64,000 nucleotides of DNA from Dryomyza anilis (Eukaryota > Arthropoda > Insecta > Diptera > Dryomyzidae), in NCBI GenBank assembly GCA_951804985.1, contig OX638132.1, positions 102,662,026 to 102,726,025 on the forward strand. Reading direction: 5' to 3'. Of this stretch, positions 1 through 11,117 are shown piece by piece. Under the pieces are notes generated by a model. It made no database searches. It saw only the letters and a program-made list of their open reading frames with translations, and had not been told where the DNA came from. Every line of letters starts with the position of its first letter. The first letter of the stretch is position 1. A program made the translations under genes and the position numbers.

Positions 1-269
1 TAGGCAAAGTATATCAAAATTGTCAAATATACAAAATAATTGAAAAAATGGCAAAAATGTCATTTTTTGGCAAAAGCCAAAAAAAACTTCCCCTGCTAAT
101 GATATAAAAAAATGATGTATGGTAATGCAGAGCATAGTTCAAACTAGCGATGAAAAATACTAACTTTTTTGTATCGGTTCTCATTTTTTAAATATGGTCT
201 ATCAACCCAGTTTCCGTCGTATACAGTAAAATTGATCTGTAGATGTAAATTTTATATGAGTTATTTGAA

Positions 270-560
270 TATAAATGGTCAGATCACAGGTCACATAGGA
301 CCGATCTCGCCAATTTTATCGCACATACAGCGTTGGTATATAAGTAATCTAAATTATGAGCTTCATTCATCTAACTCTTTAAGTAGTAGGGATTTCAACA
401 GACACACGGATATCGCTAAATCGACTCAGGAGGTCAGGCTGATCAAGAATATATATAATTTTCAATACCGGAGATGCATCCTTCTGGGTGTTACAAACGG
501 CGTACCAAACTGAATATACCCTTTCACTCTTAGTGTTGGCTATAAAAATATAATACTGTT
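270..560 (+). repeat. Dispersed repeat, copy 1 of 3
   Basis: This segment shares long blocks with 17380-17665 and, more weakly, with 45590-45815. Shared blocks include the words GTAGTAGGGATTTCAACAGA, ATCGCTAAATCGACTCAGGA, CTTCTGGGTGTTACAAACGG and CGTACCAAACTGAATATACC, followed by a GTATAAAAA-like end. I take it to be the tail of a dispersed dipteran transposable element family; similar tails are familiar from fly genomes, but the parent family cannot be named from this window. It codes for nothing convincing. Confidence 0.7.
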
Positions 561-631
561 GAAAAATAGTTTCCCCGAAAATCTTAAACGCAGTTTTTCT
601 TCAAATTGTCAAAACTAATTTTAATATACTA

Positions 632-1186
632 AGGGCCAGTTTTTCAGTGCTAGTTTAAACGTAGTTTAAACTCCGTTTAATTAATCTTCTCATTAAATTA
701 GACGGCGTTTAATTTTGTTAGAAGTTTTTCAGTGATAGTTTAAAAATAACACACACCAAGACAATACATATGGCACCACGGGCTAATGACAAATAATTCT
801 CTCGATTTTGACTTCTGATAAATGTCATTCAAAATTAAATAAATATAAATATTGTTTCAGAAAAATAAAATTAATGTAATTTTAAATTTTAGCAACAGAT
901 CGAGCAACTATAGTGCACTTGAGAGATTTTGTTTAATGCATGGTGTGCAAAAATACAAAAATTAGTAATAATTTGTGAAACAACGCAGCGACAGAAAATA
1001 GTGAAAAGTGTTGTGAGAAAAAATCATGTCAAAAACTTTGAAAGTTTAAACGTAGTTTAAACCATCAGCATCGGTCGTTTAAACTAAGTTTAAACGACGG
1101 TTAAAGTTCACTGAAAAAATCGATTCTAATTTTAAACGAAGTTTAAACCACAAACAAAGTTCAACTAGCACTGAAAAACTGGCCCT
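632..1186. mobile_element. Non-autonomous TIR element (MITE-like), about 555 bp
   Basis: The two ends are inverted copies of AGGGCCAGTTTTTCAGTGCT (left 632-651, right end complementary up to 1186), with the match running on through TAGTT. Inside, the words GTTTAAACGTAGTTTAAAC and TTTTTCAGTG or its complement recur several times in both orientations, so the element is internally fold-back as well. There is no transposase reading frame. A target-site duplication is not clear (TA on the left, AA on the right). Superfamily not assigned. Confidence 0.8.
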
Positions 1187-2575
1187 AAGAAATGATAATA
1201 TTTTTAAAATATTTGTATATAAACTCGGACATATTTATTTTGATTTTAACAACTTTTTAATTATTTATAAAGAATTTAGGATGTAATGTTAAACAAGAAA
1301 ATGATACATGGTTATCTAAAACATAGTATAGACTGAATATCAAAAATACGGTTCTAACTAGTTTCGTACCTTAATTATATTTATAAAAAGAAGTATTAAA
1401 AAACCATGTTTGTCCCTAATACGATGACCACCAATGTATTTAGAGTTTAGTGGACTATTCTTCTCGACTACACTTTTTATAATTTTTTCTCGACAATTAT
1501 TCCCCGGACCATGCTTACCTAAGACAATATTTTCCTAAAGAATTCTTTCGCGAACACATGTTGAGTTAGGGAATACATTTCATCCACGGACAATTCGTCA
1601 GTATATATATGAAATTAATTCATTTTTCCGAATTTTAATTCAACAATTTTACACAGTTCAAACGAGAATCTAAAATAAATTAAATTTAAAACAAATTGAC
1701 CCCCGGTAAAAATTAAAGTTGGCGTGATATTCCTGTTACTATTTTTTGTGGGAAGAATTGTTTTGGAAAATTTGTGTCGAAAAGCATTTGTATCGGGCAA
1801 GAATTGCCTGGAGTAGAGGTGTATAGGAGAAACCCCGATATTTTTATATGACATTTTAGAAATTTCTCCTCTAATTCTGATTCAAAAAATCATACTTAAG
1901 TTTTATGTTTTATAAATAAAAAAAAAACGAATTCGTGCTAAATTCTTTTTGTTCCATTCGAAAAAAACAGTATTTATTGCTAAATCGATATTTCGTACGT
2001 CAATTTTCAAAATTCTCACAGAACTGAAGATAAACTATTTTATGTTTAAGTCATATTCGAGTTCTATAAGGGTTATTGTGCAAAATTTCGATTTGTCGTT
2101 TATTGGTTAGATTTACTACACCCAGAAAGAAATACAATATAAATAATGGTTTTTTTACTATTAAAAATAGTCAAAGGATAAATTATTATTTTAATCGGAA
2201 AATACCATTAAATACTAAAAAATACCATGACAATGCCATTGAGTTTATATGAAAAGATTTATTTTTTGTATACTATTAAATTAATAATTGTCCTATTGAC
2301 CAATTTTATTGGGATTGTTGGGAATTTTTTTCTGGATGTGGTTAGAAAAAATTCAAATGAAGCAGAGGCGAACAAAATAAATGTATTAATGATATTGAAT
2401 ATTTCAACTGAATGTTTTTTCCCAATTATTTATGAATTGAATAAAATTAGGTAATCGAAAATCAGTAAAATTAGGATTTGCTATAACTCAAAATCGAATT
2501 GCTTTTCTATAGATTTTTTTTTAATAAATTAAAAAGTTTTGAAATAACACAATTTTTCATCCATCCCCACGCTAG

Positions 2576-3022
2576 ATACTTTTGCCAGTAAAGTCGCTGC
2601 CATTCAGGATAAATACGCCGACGCCAGTGTTGGCAATGTCACCGGAAGTAACGCCGTCAATGTCTTCCTGGGTATTGGTGTTGCGTGGACGATCGCCGCC
2701 ATTTATCACGAGTCCAATGGACGTGAGTTCAATGTACATCCGGGAACGTGAGTAACATCAATTATAAGAGCTACCAGAATTATTTATGTTGTTTTTTTTT
2801 TTATTTTTAATTTATAGATTGGCATTTTCGGTGACACTCTTTTGTTCGGAGGCACTGATCGCCATAGTAGTGCTGCTGCTACGTCGCAGTAAAAAAGTGG
2901 GCGGAGAGCTGGGCGGTCCAGTGGCCATCAAATACTTGAGCGGCGCCTTTCTGTTCGGTTTGTGGGTGACTTACTTGGTTATGAGCAGTTTAGAGGCGTA
3001 CGGCATCATCAAGGGCTTCTAA
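2576..3022 (+). CDS. Calx: Na+/Ca2+ exchanger (Calx), C-terminal two exons
   Basis: Plasma-membrane sodium/calcium exchanger that extrudes Ca2+ in exchange for Na+; in flies it acts in photoreceptors and muscle. Two exons are visible: 2576-2747 (acceptor CACGCTAG, donor GTGAGT) and 2818-3022 (stop TAA at 3020-3022), joined in phase across a 70-bp intron. The first exon encodes the second half of the alpha-2 repeat, beginning DTFASKVAAIQDKYADASVG and continuing through GSNAVNVFLGIGVAW, the ion-coordinating repeat that is hallmark for the NCX family. The second exon supplies two more hydrophobic helices (LAFSVTLFCSEALIAIVVLL and YLSGAFLFGLWVTYLVMSSL) and the short tail EAYGIIKGF, typical of fly Calx. 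All upstream exons (N-terminal helices, CBD1/CBD2 regulatory loop) lie outside or far upstream of the window. Partial at the 5' side because of the window edge, otherwise intact. Confidence 0.93.
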
Positions 3023-3610
3023 GGAGGCGCTCGACTAATGCAAACACAAAAATACACACACACACACGCACTCATACTACTACATCAGTTAGACACACAC
3101 ATACAATCACACACACAGTCACACACATGCAGCAGACACAAGCAATACTAGAAGATGAAGAACAACTACTTTAAAACCATATAGAAAACTTTGTTATAAA
3201 TATTTAAAGATATAAAAATCAAAACCAAAATAGGTTAATACTACTAAACACCAAAAAAAAAAAACAACCAACCCAACAAACAAAAATACTACCTTGCAAA
3301 TACTGAGAATCTAGTAATTAGTGGGGGAATCAGTGGCAAGATTGTTTTTGGAACCTAATATAAATATTTCAAAAACCTATAAAACCAAAAAAACCAAAAC
3401 CCATGCTAAACAAATGAAGCTACGCGGTACAGAATTCAATATTCTCTAACGTGGTGTATTATTAAATCTATGTATAAATTAATGAACTATTCTATATGCA
3501 TATACTATATATACTATATATACATGTAGACATACTCTACATTTACAAATACTGTTAATTTAAGTAATAGTAAATTTTTCTGTTTTCTGTTGTTTCTAAT
3601 TTATAATAAA
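3023..3610 (+). other. Calx 3' UTR with CA-rich microsatellite and poly(A) signal
   Basis: Immediately after the Calx stop lies an impure (CA)n tract at about 3053-3130, then an AT-rich stretch with a canonical AATAAA at 3605-3610. The CA tract is translatable in one frame (Thr/His-rich) but directly follows the Calx stop and is best read as 3' UTR. Which poly(A) signal is used is inferred, not shown. Confidence 0.6.
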
Positions 3611-3975
3611 TAATTATTTTTGTTATTGCCCTTGTTTTCACTCGGTGGCGTTTCTTAAGAACAACAAGAACAACACAAAAAAAAACGAAACTGTTCAACT
3701 AACTTTTAGTCAATTTTATTATTTTTCTACAAACCAAAACAAAAAAAAAACAAAAATTCAACTAGTCGTTGAGGCTCAACTGTTAAAACTCATTTGTGAG
3801 CATATTGTGTAACTCGAATGGTGTTGGTGGAGCAGATTTTCATCGAATCTAAAATGGCAGTCAACTCTTTAATTACAAGATTTACGACTTTTATTTTACC
3901 AACAAAACTATTTTTAATATGTGTTATTCATTCCATATTAAGTCAAACAAAAATATTTAAAGGTTGCATTTTAAG

Positions 3976-4939
3976 ATATCGTCACTATCATGCCAAAGGG
4001 GTGAATGTGCAATTTTTGACATTTGCGTTTTTTTACATTTTTGAATGTATGCTGTGCCAAAATCGCGTGTCATTTTGTTGGATATGTCTAGCCACAAAAG
4101 ACAAAACCAAGAGGACGAATTTGAAAAATTGAAAATCTTGTCATGCCAAAAGGGCGAATCTTTTCGTTTTTTCGCCATAACTTTTTATTGGTATAAAATA
4201 AAATAGTGTTGTAAAGGCATTTATTGATTGTTTTCAAAGCACCTATCGATCTGCATCATTAATTAAAAATGTTTTGTTATTTGCAGAATATTTTTTTTGT
4301 CAAAATATTTTTAATTAATGATGCATATCAATATGTGCTTTAAAAATAAACAATTAATACCCCTACATCACTATTTTATCTTGTACCATTAAAGAGTTAT
4401 AAAAAACGAAAATATTCGCCTTTTTGGCATGACAAGATTTTCAATATTTCCAATTTCTTCGTTTTTTTGCTATAATTTTTTATTGGTGCAAGATAAAATA
4501 GTGGTGTAAAGGTATTAATTAATATATTAAAGCACCTATACATTGGCATCATTATTTAAAAATATTTTCCCAACATTTTTTCCTGCAAATAAAAAATGGC
4601 AAATTAATGTTTGGAAAAATATTTTTAAATAATGATGCCAATAGATAGGTGCTATAAAATCAAACAATTAATGCCTTTACATTACTATTTTATCTTGCGC
4701 TAATATAAAGCATAGCATAAAAAACAAAAATATTTGCCGTTTGATCAGGATATAGTCTCACAAAATCCGTATTTATAATTTAGTAGGTTGTCCAAATCTA
4801 AAGATATTTTACATACGTTATAATAATTGACAAATAAACCAAAATAACAGAAAAAATTGAGCACTTCAAACTTTAAAATTCGATTTCCCAACATTTTTAA
4901 AAATGCACATTCGCCCCTTTGGTATGACAGTGACGATAT
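3976..4939. mobile_element. Nested fold-back TIR element, about 965 bp
   Basis: Outer arms: ATATCGTCACTATCATGCCA from 3976 is matched in inverse by the end at about 4939, and the match continues through AAAGGGG(T/C)GAATGTGCA, about 37 bp in all. Nested inside are two further palindromes. Unit 1 (about 4128-4445) starts ATTGAAAATCTTGTCATGCC and ends with its complement; the two halves stay alignable almost to the centre. Unit 2 (about 4455-4730) repeats the same plan around AAAGCACCTATacattGGCATCATTA. No transposase is present. The words CATGCCAAAnGGGnGAAT recur at the ends of both the outer element and unit 1, so this looks like one family nested in itself. Confidence 0.8.
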
Positions 4940-5318
4940 GTCCTTATGAAATACACTTTGTTTATGATATCTCTTTTTGGCAATTTTAATATCTCTAAAA
5001 TGAGACCTTAGTATTTCACATCGCTTGACAATTGCTTAAGTTAAATTCAATTGACTGACAGCACTTTTGTCTTTTTTATACAGTTTTTTTTAATTTTTAA
5101 AGCACCAAATCTCTGAAACCACACCATCTGTGAAGCTGAAATTTTCCCAATATTTTATATTTGTGTTATATTTTAGCATACCTCCAAATTTCATCAAATT
5201 CTGATGTTGATTCTTGGTCGATTTGATATGAAACGAATGACTTATATTAAGTACTAGGTCTTAAATTTAATGACATCCAAAATTAAATATTATTTCGTAT
5301 TTTCCATGCATATATCGA
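4940..5318. other. AT-rich spacer, nothing recognised
   Basis: Spacer between two inverted-repeat elements. I see no splice-bounded coding frame and no repeat structure beyond A/T runs. Confidence 0.5.
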
Positions 5319-5567
5319 CGTTGTAGAACGAAAAGTCACCAAATACATTTTTATGAAAAACTTAAATTTCGAGTTTGTTGATTAATACTATAAAAAGTAA
5401 TTGATGCATTTTTAAAGTTGAAATATCTATTGTTAGATTTACATTTTCTTAACATGTGATAAAAAAAATTGAGATCACCGATTAACAATTGACAGATATA
5501 TACAGATTTTTGTAAATGAATATTTGGCATTTTGAAAATGTATTTGGTGACTTTTCGTTCTACAACG
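5319..5567. mobile_element. Short TIR element (MITE), 249 bp
   Basis: A perfect 33-bp inverted repeat bounds this segment: left 5319-5351 starting CGTTGTAGAACGAAAAGTCA and continuing CCAAATACATTTT, right 5535-5567 its exact complement. The 183-bp centre is AT-rich and non-coding. The pattern is that of a recently inserted MITE. The bases GAC flank both inner ends, which may be a short target duplication, but this is ambiguous. Confidence 0.85.
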
Positions 5568-5879
5568 ACGTTATTAATTTGTATTGGTTATCAAATAAGT
5601 ACATTTAATTATCTTTTACTAATCATCTAATTTTTATTATAATTGACGTTAAAAAAAATTTATTACATATTCGAACTTTCATTCTAAATCGTATAAAAAT
5701 TTCGATTTTATTGAATTTGAGTTTGCTTGCCTAGCATTCGATTTGTCAATAATAATTTCAATAGAATTCAATTACTTAAAGCTCTTTGGAGCAAATTCAA
5801 TTCGATTTTTTATTGTCAAATATATGAATTTCAAATAAATTAAATTTTAGAAAATAACCGAGACACGTATTTGTTCAGA

Positions 5880-7020
5880 ATACTCATCAAACTACAAAAT
5901 TTATCATATTTATAAATCATTCATAAAATTGATGAAGTATATTCATAGATTTGATAAGTAGTCATAGTATTTATGATGTTCGTTCATAGTAATTATGAAT
6001 TATTCGCATTATTTATGCAGAGTATTCATAGTATTTATGAAATATTCATTGTTTCTATGAAGTGTTCATAGTACTTATGAAGTATTCTTAGTATTCATGA
6101 TGTCAGTTAATAGTAATTATGAATTTTCGTAGTATTTATGAAGTTTCATATTAATTATTCGTAGTATTTATGAAGAGTATTCATGGTATTTATAATGTGT
6201 TTATAGTACTTTAAAAAGAGTATTTAAAAAGACTATTCGTAGTATTTATGAATTTTTCGTAGTAATCATGAATTATTCATTGAATTTATGAAGAGTATTC
6301 ATAGTATTTATGAATTATTCATAGTACGTATGAGTTATTCGTAGCATATATGAAGAGTATTCATAGTATTTATGAAGAGTATTGATAGTATTCGTAGTTT
6401 TTATGATGTATATTCACAATTTTCGAATCATCAAAATATTTATGAAATATTCATAGTAATTATGAATTTGTTCGTAGTATTTATTAAGAGTATTCATAGG
6501 TTTATGAAGTACTTATGAAAGTGTTTATGAATTAATAATCGTATTTATGACTTAATCATCGTTATTACGAACTATTCATAGAATTTATAACGTACTCTTA
6601 GTATTTATGAAATTCTTCATCAATATAATGAACATTTTAATGAGTCGAATTAAATATTTTGAACCACTTATGAACTTTTATAGTACTTATTCAGAGTTTT
6701 ATGAAGTTTTATAATACTGTTGATGAATATTCATAGTATTTATGAAGTATTCCTGAAATTTATGAAATATTCATAGTCCTTAAATATTATAGATAGTATT
6801 TATGAAGGAATATTCATAGATTTATGAAGTATTTATATTACTTATGAAAACAGTATTCATAGTACTTATGAATGAATCATCGTATTTATGAATTTATCAT
6901 CGTTATTATGAATTATTCATAAAATTTATGATAGTGCACATTGAATTTATAAAATACGGTTAGTATCTATGAATTGGTTCATCAATATAATGAAATTTTG
7001 AATTCGTTAAATAGGAATTT
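5880..7020. repeat. Degenerate dyad repeat cluster (TTCATAGTATTTATGAA type)
   Basis: Over about 1.1 kb the words ATTCATAGTATTTATGAAGT and variants (TTCATAGTAATTATGAA, TTCGTAGTATTTATGAA) recur dozens of times. Each unit is itself a small imperfect dyad, TTCATA at one end and TATGAA at the other, spaced irregularly by 5-30 bp. Spacing varies, so this is not a simple tandem satellite. Related units reappear at 12340-13046. Confidence 0.8.
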
Positions 7021-8680
7021 TTTTAACCATATTTTGATTATGAAATGATTTAAACAATGACACGACTTCCCCACTAAGTTTACAGCTGACTTTTATCCAT
7101 CACCTCTACAATTCGAGATACATAATATGCTTCCCAAAAAGAATTACCTTGTGTAAAAGATCGATTATACTTTGAGCTTTTATGTAAATGGCAATATAAT
7201 TGAAAAAATTATATTTTGCGCATTTTACATAAATATTACAACTATGCATATTATTTGTATGAGTCTAAAATCAATCAACATACAAATCGAATATGTTTTA
7301 ATTTAGTTATTTTAAACAAAAAACAAACAAACTTTAGTTACCGCAAGCAACGTGACTGTGGTCTGATGCCTTAACTTGCCTGAAACCTATGCATTGCAAT
7401 TATTTTGATGTGTTGAAAAATGATGCAACAAAATAAATTGCAATGCAATTGTTTTAGAAATAGAATTTATTTATTTTATATTGAGCTATATTATTGCATG
7501 TATTTTATACATAAAACGTAATGTAAACAAACATTTTTTTACAAAATAATTTAAAATAAGTGAATCCGAAAAAAAAAGAAGCTTAGCTAAAATTAAAAGC
7601 CAAAAAATAATTAATTTTTAAACGAAAATGTTACTTTTAAATATTTTATTTATATTTACATATATAATACACATATATTGCTGTTCGTGTTTTGCTTTTT
7701 TACTAGGTCATCGTAATGTGTTACTCGGGGTATTCATAGCATGTTCAAATGTTGTAAGTTTAACACATATTTCAAACGAACGAACGATCGAATGAGCGTG
7801 CATTGTGTTACCCCCAACTGTTAATGTTAATTAAAACATATAATTACTGTTAAACAATTAAATAATTTTACGCATTGCGATAACTTTACACATATACATT
7901 ATTTAATTATATAATTATTTAAGTAAATCGTATGTAAAACAAAACAAGAGAAAATTGTGTGCATTAATTTTAACATTTAATCCAGTTTCTTCCTGCCTGA
8001 AGTCCCGACATAGTGTAATTTTAACTGAAACACCAAACAACAAGAACAACAAAAAAATGAATAATACGCAAAGTACGCAGACAGACTTCAAATTGTTAAA
8101 CTTAAGTTTCAAAAAAAAAAAAAAAGAATAAAGCTGCAAATGCCTAAAAAAACTAAAAACACAACTGTTATTTATATATTTTAAGTATTTTTATGGACAT
8201 CATTTTTAGTAAATCTAATCAAGTTTAAATTTACCCTATTCGGCAAATACATGACCATGGCCAGACCATGTTTATTATGTAATTTTAGTTAAATTCTTAA
8301 CTTCCTTGTATGAAAATAATGTTGATTAGGGATTGAAAACCGATAAAATTTTTAAACGGTTTCATTTTTAAAGTCATTAATTTTTAAAGTTCTACGAAAA
8401 GAATATAATTATTTGTTAATTGCTTGTAAAACTTATCTGAATTGAAGTTGGATATATATTAGATATCTTGACCTAACCTATTAAAAAAATAATAAAAGTG
8501 AAAAGCGAAAAGTAAATCGTACAGTAAAGTAACGGCTTTTGTACAGAATCGACAGATATTTTGAATATTGAAATATAATGAATTCAGAATAAAACTTTTT
8601 GTGTTATTTATGGGGCTACCATACATTTTTTCCAAAATAATGTTTTATATGTAGTAGGTATCTCTTGGATGAAATCTACC
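7021..8680. other. Intergenic AT-rich DNA, no gene seen
   Basis: No coding frame with plausible splice sites or composition. Several poly-A and poly-T runs, and a (TA)-rich patch near 7660. I see no supported feature. Confidence 0.5.
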
Positions 8681-9405
8681 TACACAGAAAAAAAATCGTA
8701 AATATAGCCAAAAACGTTCATCAACACAATCAAATTATTGCTAAAACTGCGCCGACTAAATTATTAATTGTATTAGCGTACACATTCATCATATTAGCAA
8801 TCGCATTTGCTGGCAACAGCTATGTGTATTCGCATACCGCCTTGATGTTATAGCAGTGCGTGGTCGCTATAGCTGTGCGTGGTGTGTGTTCGTGTACTCA
8901 CTTACAGCACTGGTGAATTTAGTGGAATTCATGAAATTGGTGGAATTCGCTTAGAATTAGAATTTTGAGTTGGTGGTTGGCGCGCATATCAGTTCACATT
9001 TGGTTCATGTCAAAAGAAACACTTATAGAGTTTGATTTTCTCTATTGGTTCGTTGAAAATGATGATGATGGCAATAGTTGCATATTTAATTATGCTTCAT
9101 CATCAGAAAAGTATATTTGTTATATACTTTCACAAAAATTTATATTATTCTTTTTTAATAAACTTAAAAAGAATTATAAGAATACTGTGAAAATACAAAA
9201 TTGCTTTTAAAACGTCGACTATACCAATTAAATAATTTGCTACTTAAGCAAAATCATTTATTGGCATATTTTTGGACGCAAATAACATTTTTAGCGAATG
9301 TGTTTGCTCAATACATGAAAAAGGCAAAAATATCACTGCTAGACCAATGAATGGTGTACAATTAATTTTGATTGCTGTATTTACGTCGATTATTTTTTCT
9401 GTGTA
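8681..9405. mobile_element. TIR element copy A, TA-flanked
   Basis: Left end TACACAGAAAAAAAATCGTA then AATATAGC; right end is the inverse, GCTGTATTTACGTCGATTAT then TTTTTCTGTGTA at 9405. The outermost TA at both ends fits a TA target duplication, as made by Tc1/mariner-type transposases. The interior shares words with copy B at 9668-10046, such as GCTAAAACTGCGCCGACTAA against GCTGAAACTGCGCCCACTAA. No transposase frame. Confidence 0.8.
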
Positions 9406-9667
9406 CTAGGTATCTAAAATTTAAAACGTTTTTGGCAACCTAGAAATTATTACTTAATGTTCATGATTTTTTTTCTGATTTTTGGTAAATTTTGAAATTT
9501 TTAGCATATATTTATTGCATTAAAGTACAGTAAAATACCGGCTTCATTCCCTGATTTTGTGTAATTTTTTAATCAATTAATTTGAATTTAAAAATAAAAT
9601 AAAAAAATACGTAATAAATCAAAAAGATTAAATATAATGAATTTACATTAAATACATTGAGTCCTTA

Positions 9668-10046
9668 CTCAAAAAAAAAATAATCGACGTAAATATAGCA
9701 ACCGATATTAATTGCATTTTTTAATCAATCAAGCAATGAAATTCACTAATTTATTGAAAACATTTGTTATTGTTCGTTATATATTCAATTGCGTTCGTAA
9801 ATATGAATATTTGTACGTCTATGCAAATAATTTAGTTGCCGCAGTTTTAGCTAATATAATTGCTGAAACTGCGCCCACTAATTAATTCGCTGCATTGACG
9901 TACAAATATTCATATTAGCAAACGGAATTGCTGATTTAACGAAGAATAGCGAATGTTTTTATTAAATTAGTGAATTTAATTGCTGGGTTGATTAATGAAT
10001 GCAATTAATATCGGTTGCTATATTTACGTCGATTTTTTTCTGTGTA
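9668..10046. mobile_element. TIR element copy B, strongly fold-back
   Basis: Left arm AATCGACGTAAATATAGCAA followed by CCGATATTAATTGCATT (starting near 9682) is mirrored by AATGCAATTAATATCGGTTG then CTATATTTACGTCGATTTTT and TTCTGTGTA at 10046. Complementary words continue inward (GTAAATATGAATATTTGTACGT against ACGTACAAATATTCATATTA), so most of the 380 bp can fold into one hairpin. Same family as copy A. The outer left terminus has lost the CTGTGTA end. Confidence 0.8.
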
Positions 10047-10661
10047 CGAATTTCGCGTTTAATAATATGGATCATTACAAAAAAAAGGCATGCGACCATT
10101 TTGAGCAAACTCGCAGAATGACGTACAAAACAAACATGTTTCTATTCGTATTTATGTTTTTATGCAACGTTTATTATTATTATAGAAGGTAACCATTAAA
10201 AGAATAGTATTTATACCATTAAAATTAATAATATTGAATTATTTAAATTAATGATACTGAATTTTTCGAATACTATCAAATTAATTAGAAAACTTTTGAA
10301 TTAATATGTAAAAAACTATTAATACATAAACCATAAAATCAATGGTGGTACCATGTGTGACATTTTCTTCTGAGTGTACTTCATTTTTACAAATTTATTA
10401 AAATGAATAATTGATAAAATATGAATATATTGAATTAATTTTTAGGTAATTCCAAAAAACTTTTTTTATCATTTTTTTATTAATTTTAAAATCAACATAC
10501 AAAAACATTAAACTTCAATTTATAAAATAAGTATCGAAATCATAATGACCACTCGCGATATATATTTTCCACGAATTGTTGTTCTCGAATATACATTTTT
10601 TTTATATGGAAATATATTTAATTCAGTACAAATTTATGATAGGGTTAAATATCCCTATTTT

Positions 10662-11117
10662 GAAGCCCGTCGCACAGTGGTCTGAAAATGGCATCTGACG
10701 GTCAAAAATCTGCAATTTTTGATCGGAATTAAACAGAGAAATTTCAGTTTCTGAAAGAAGATGAATGGTACTACAAACGCATAACTGAAAAAATACCTAA
10801 ACCCATTTCAAAAAAATGTTTTAAAAAATTGAAAAACAGAAAATTCATTTTTCCATAATCATGTTTTATTTTGGACAAAAATTGTATTACACGTATATAT
10901 TTCTTTTAAACAACAAATTTATTGTTGACGCGAATTCAACGCGACATTCACGTACGAAAATTTAACTCAAAATCAGCTGTTTTATGTCAAACCAGTGGAC
11001 AAATCAGTCAAAATTGCGTTTCGAACAGATTCTATGATGCCGTACATCCGATTTGAATTCGGAACATAGAATAACTTAAAACGTATCCAAACGAAAATGT
11101 CCGCTACGACGGGCTTC
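10662..11117. mobile_element. Short-TIR element, 456 bp
   Basis: Bounded by GAAGCCCGTCG at 10662-10672 and its exact complement CGACGGGCTTC at 11107-11117. The interior is less AT-rich than its surroundings, contains CACAGTGGTCTGAAAATGGC near the left end and has no long reading frame. Interpreted as a non-autonomous DNA element; the short TIR makes this less certain than the other elements. Confidence 0.55.

Larger units (their letters stand above)
1..2575. other. Intronic or upstream DNA of Calx, no coding exon seen
   Basis: This AT-rich stretch precedes the first visible Calx exon and is probably part of a large Calx intron, because the exon at 2576 starts in mid-protein. It contains one copy of a dispersed repeat (about 270-560) and one inverted-repeat element (632-1186), listed separately. 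Short open frames here are AT-biased and have no recognisable similarity. From 1187 to 2575 I see nothing that looks like a gene. Confidence 0.6.

Noticed and set aside
2962..3174. Thr/His-rich frame after Calx
   Set aside because: Starts within the Calx coding exon in another frame and runs through the CA repeat of the 3' UTR.
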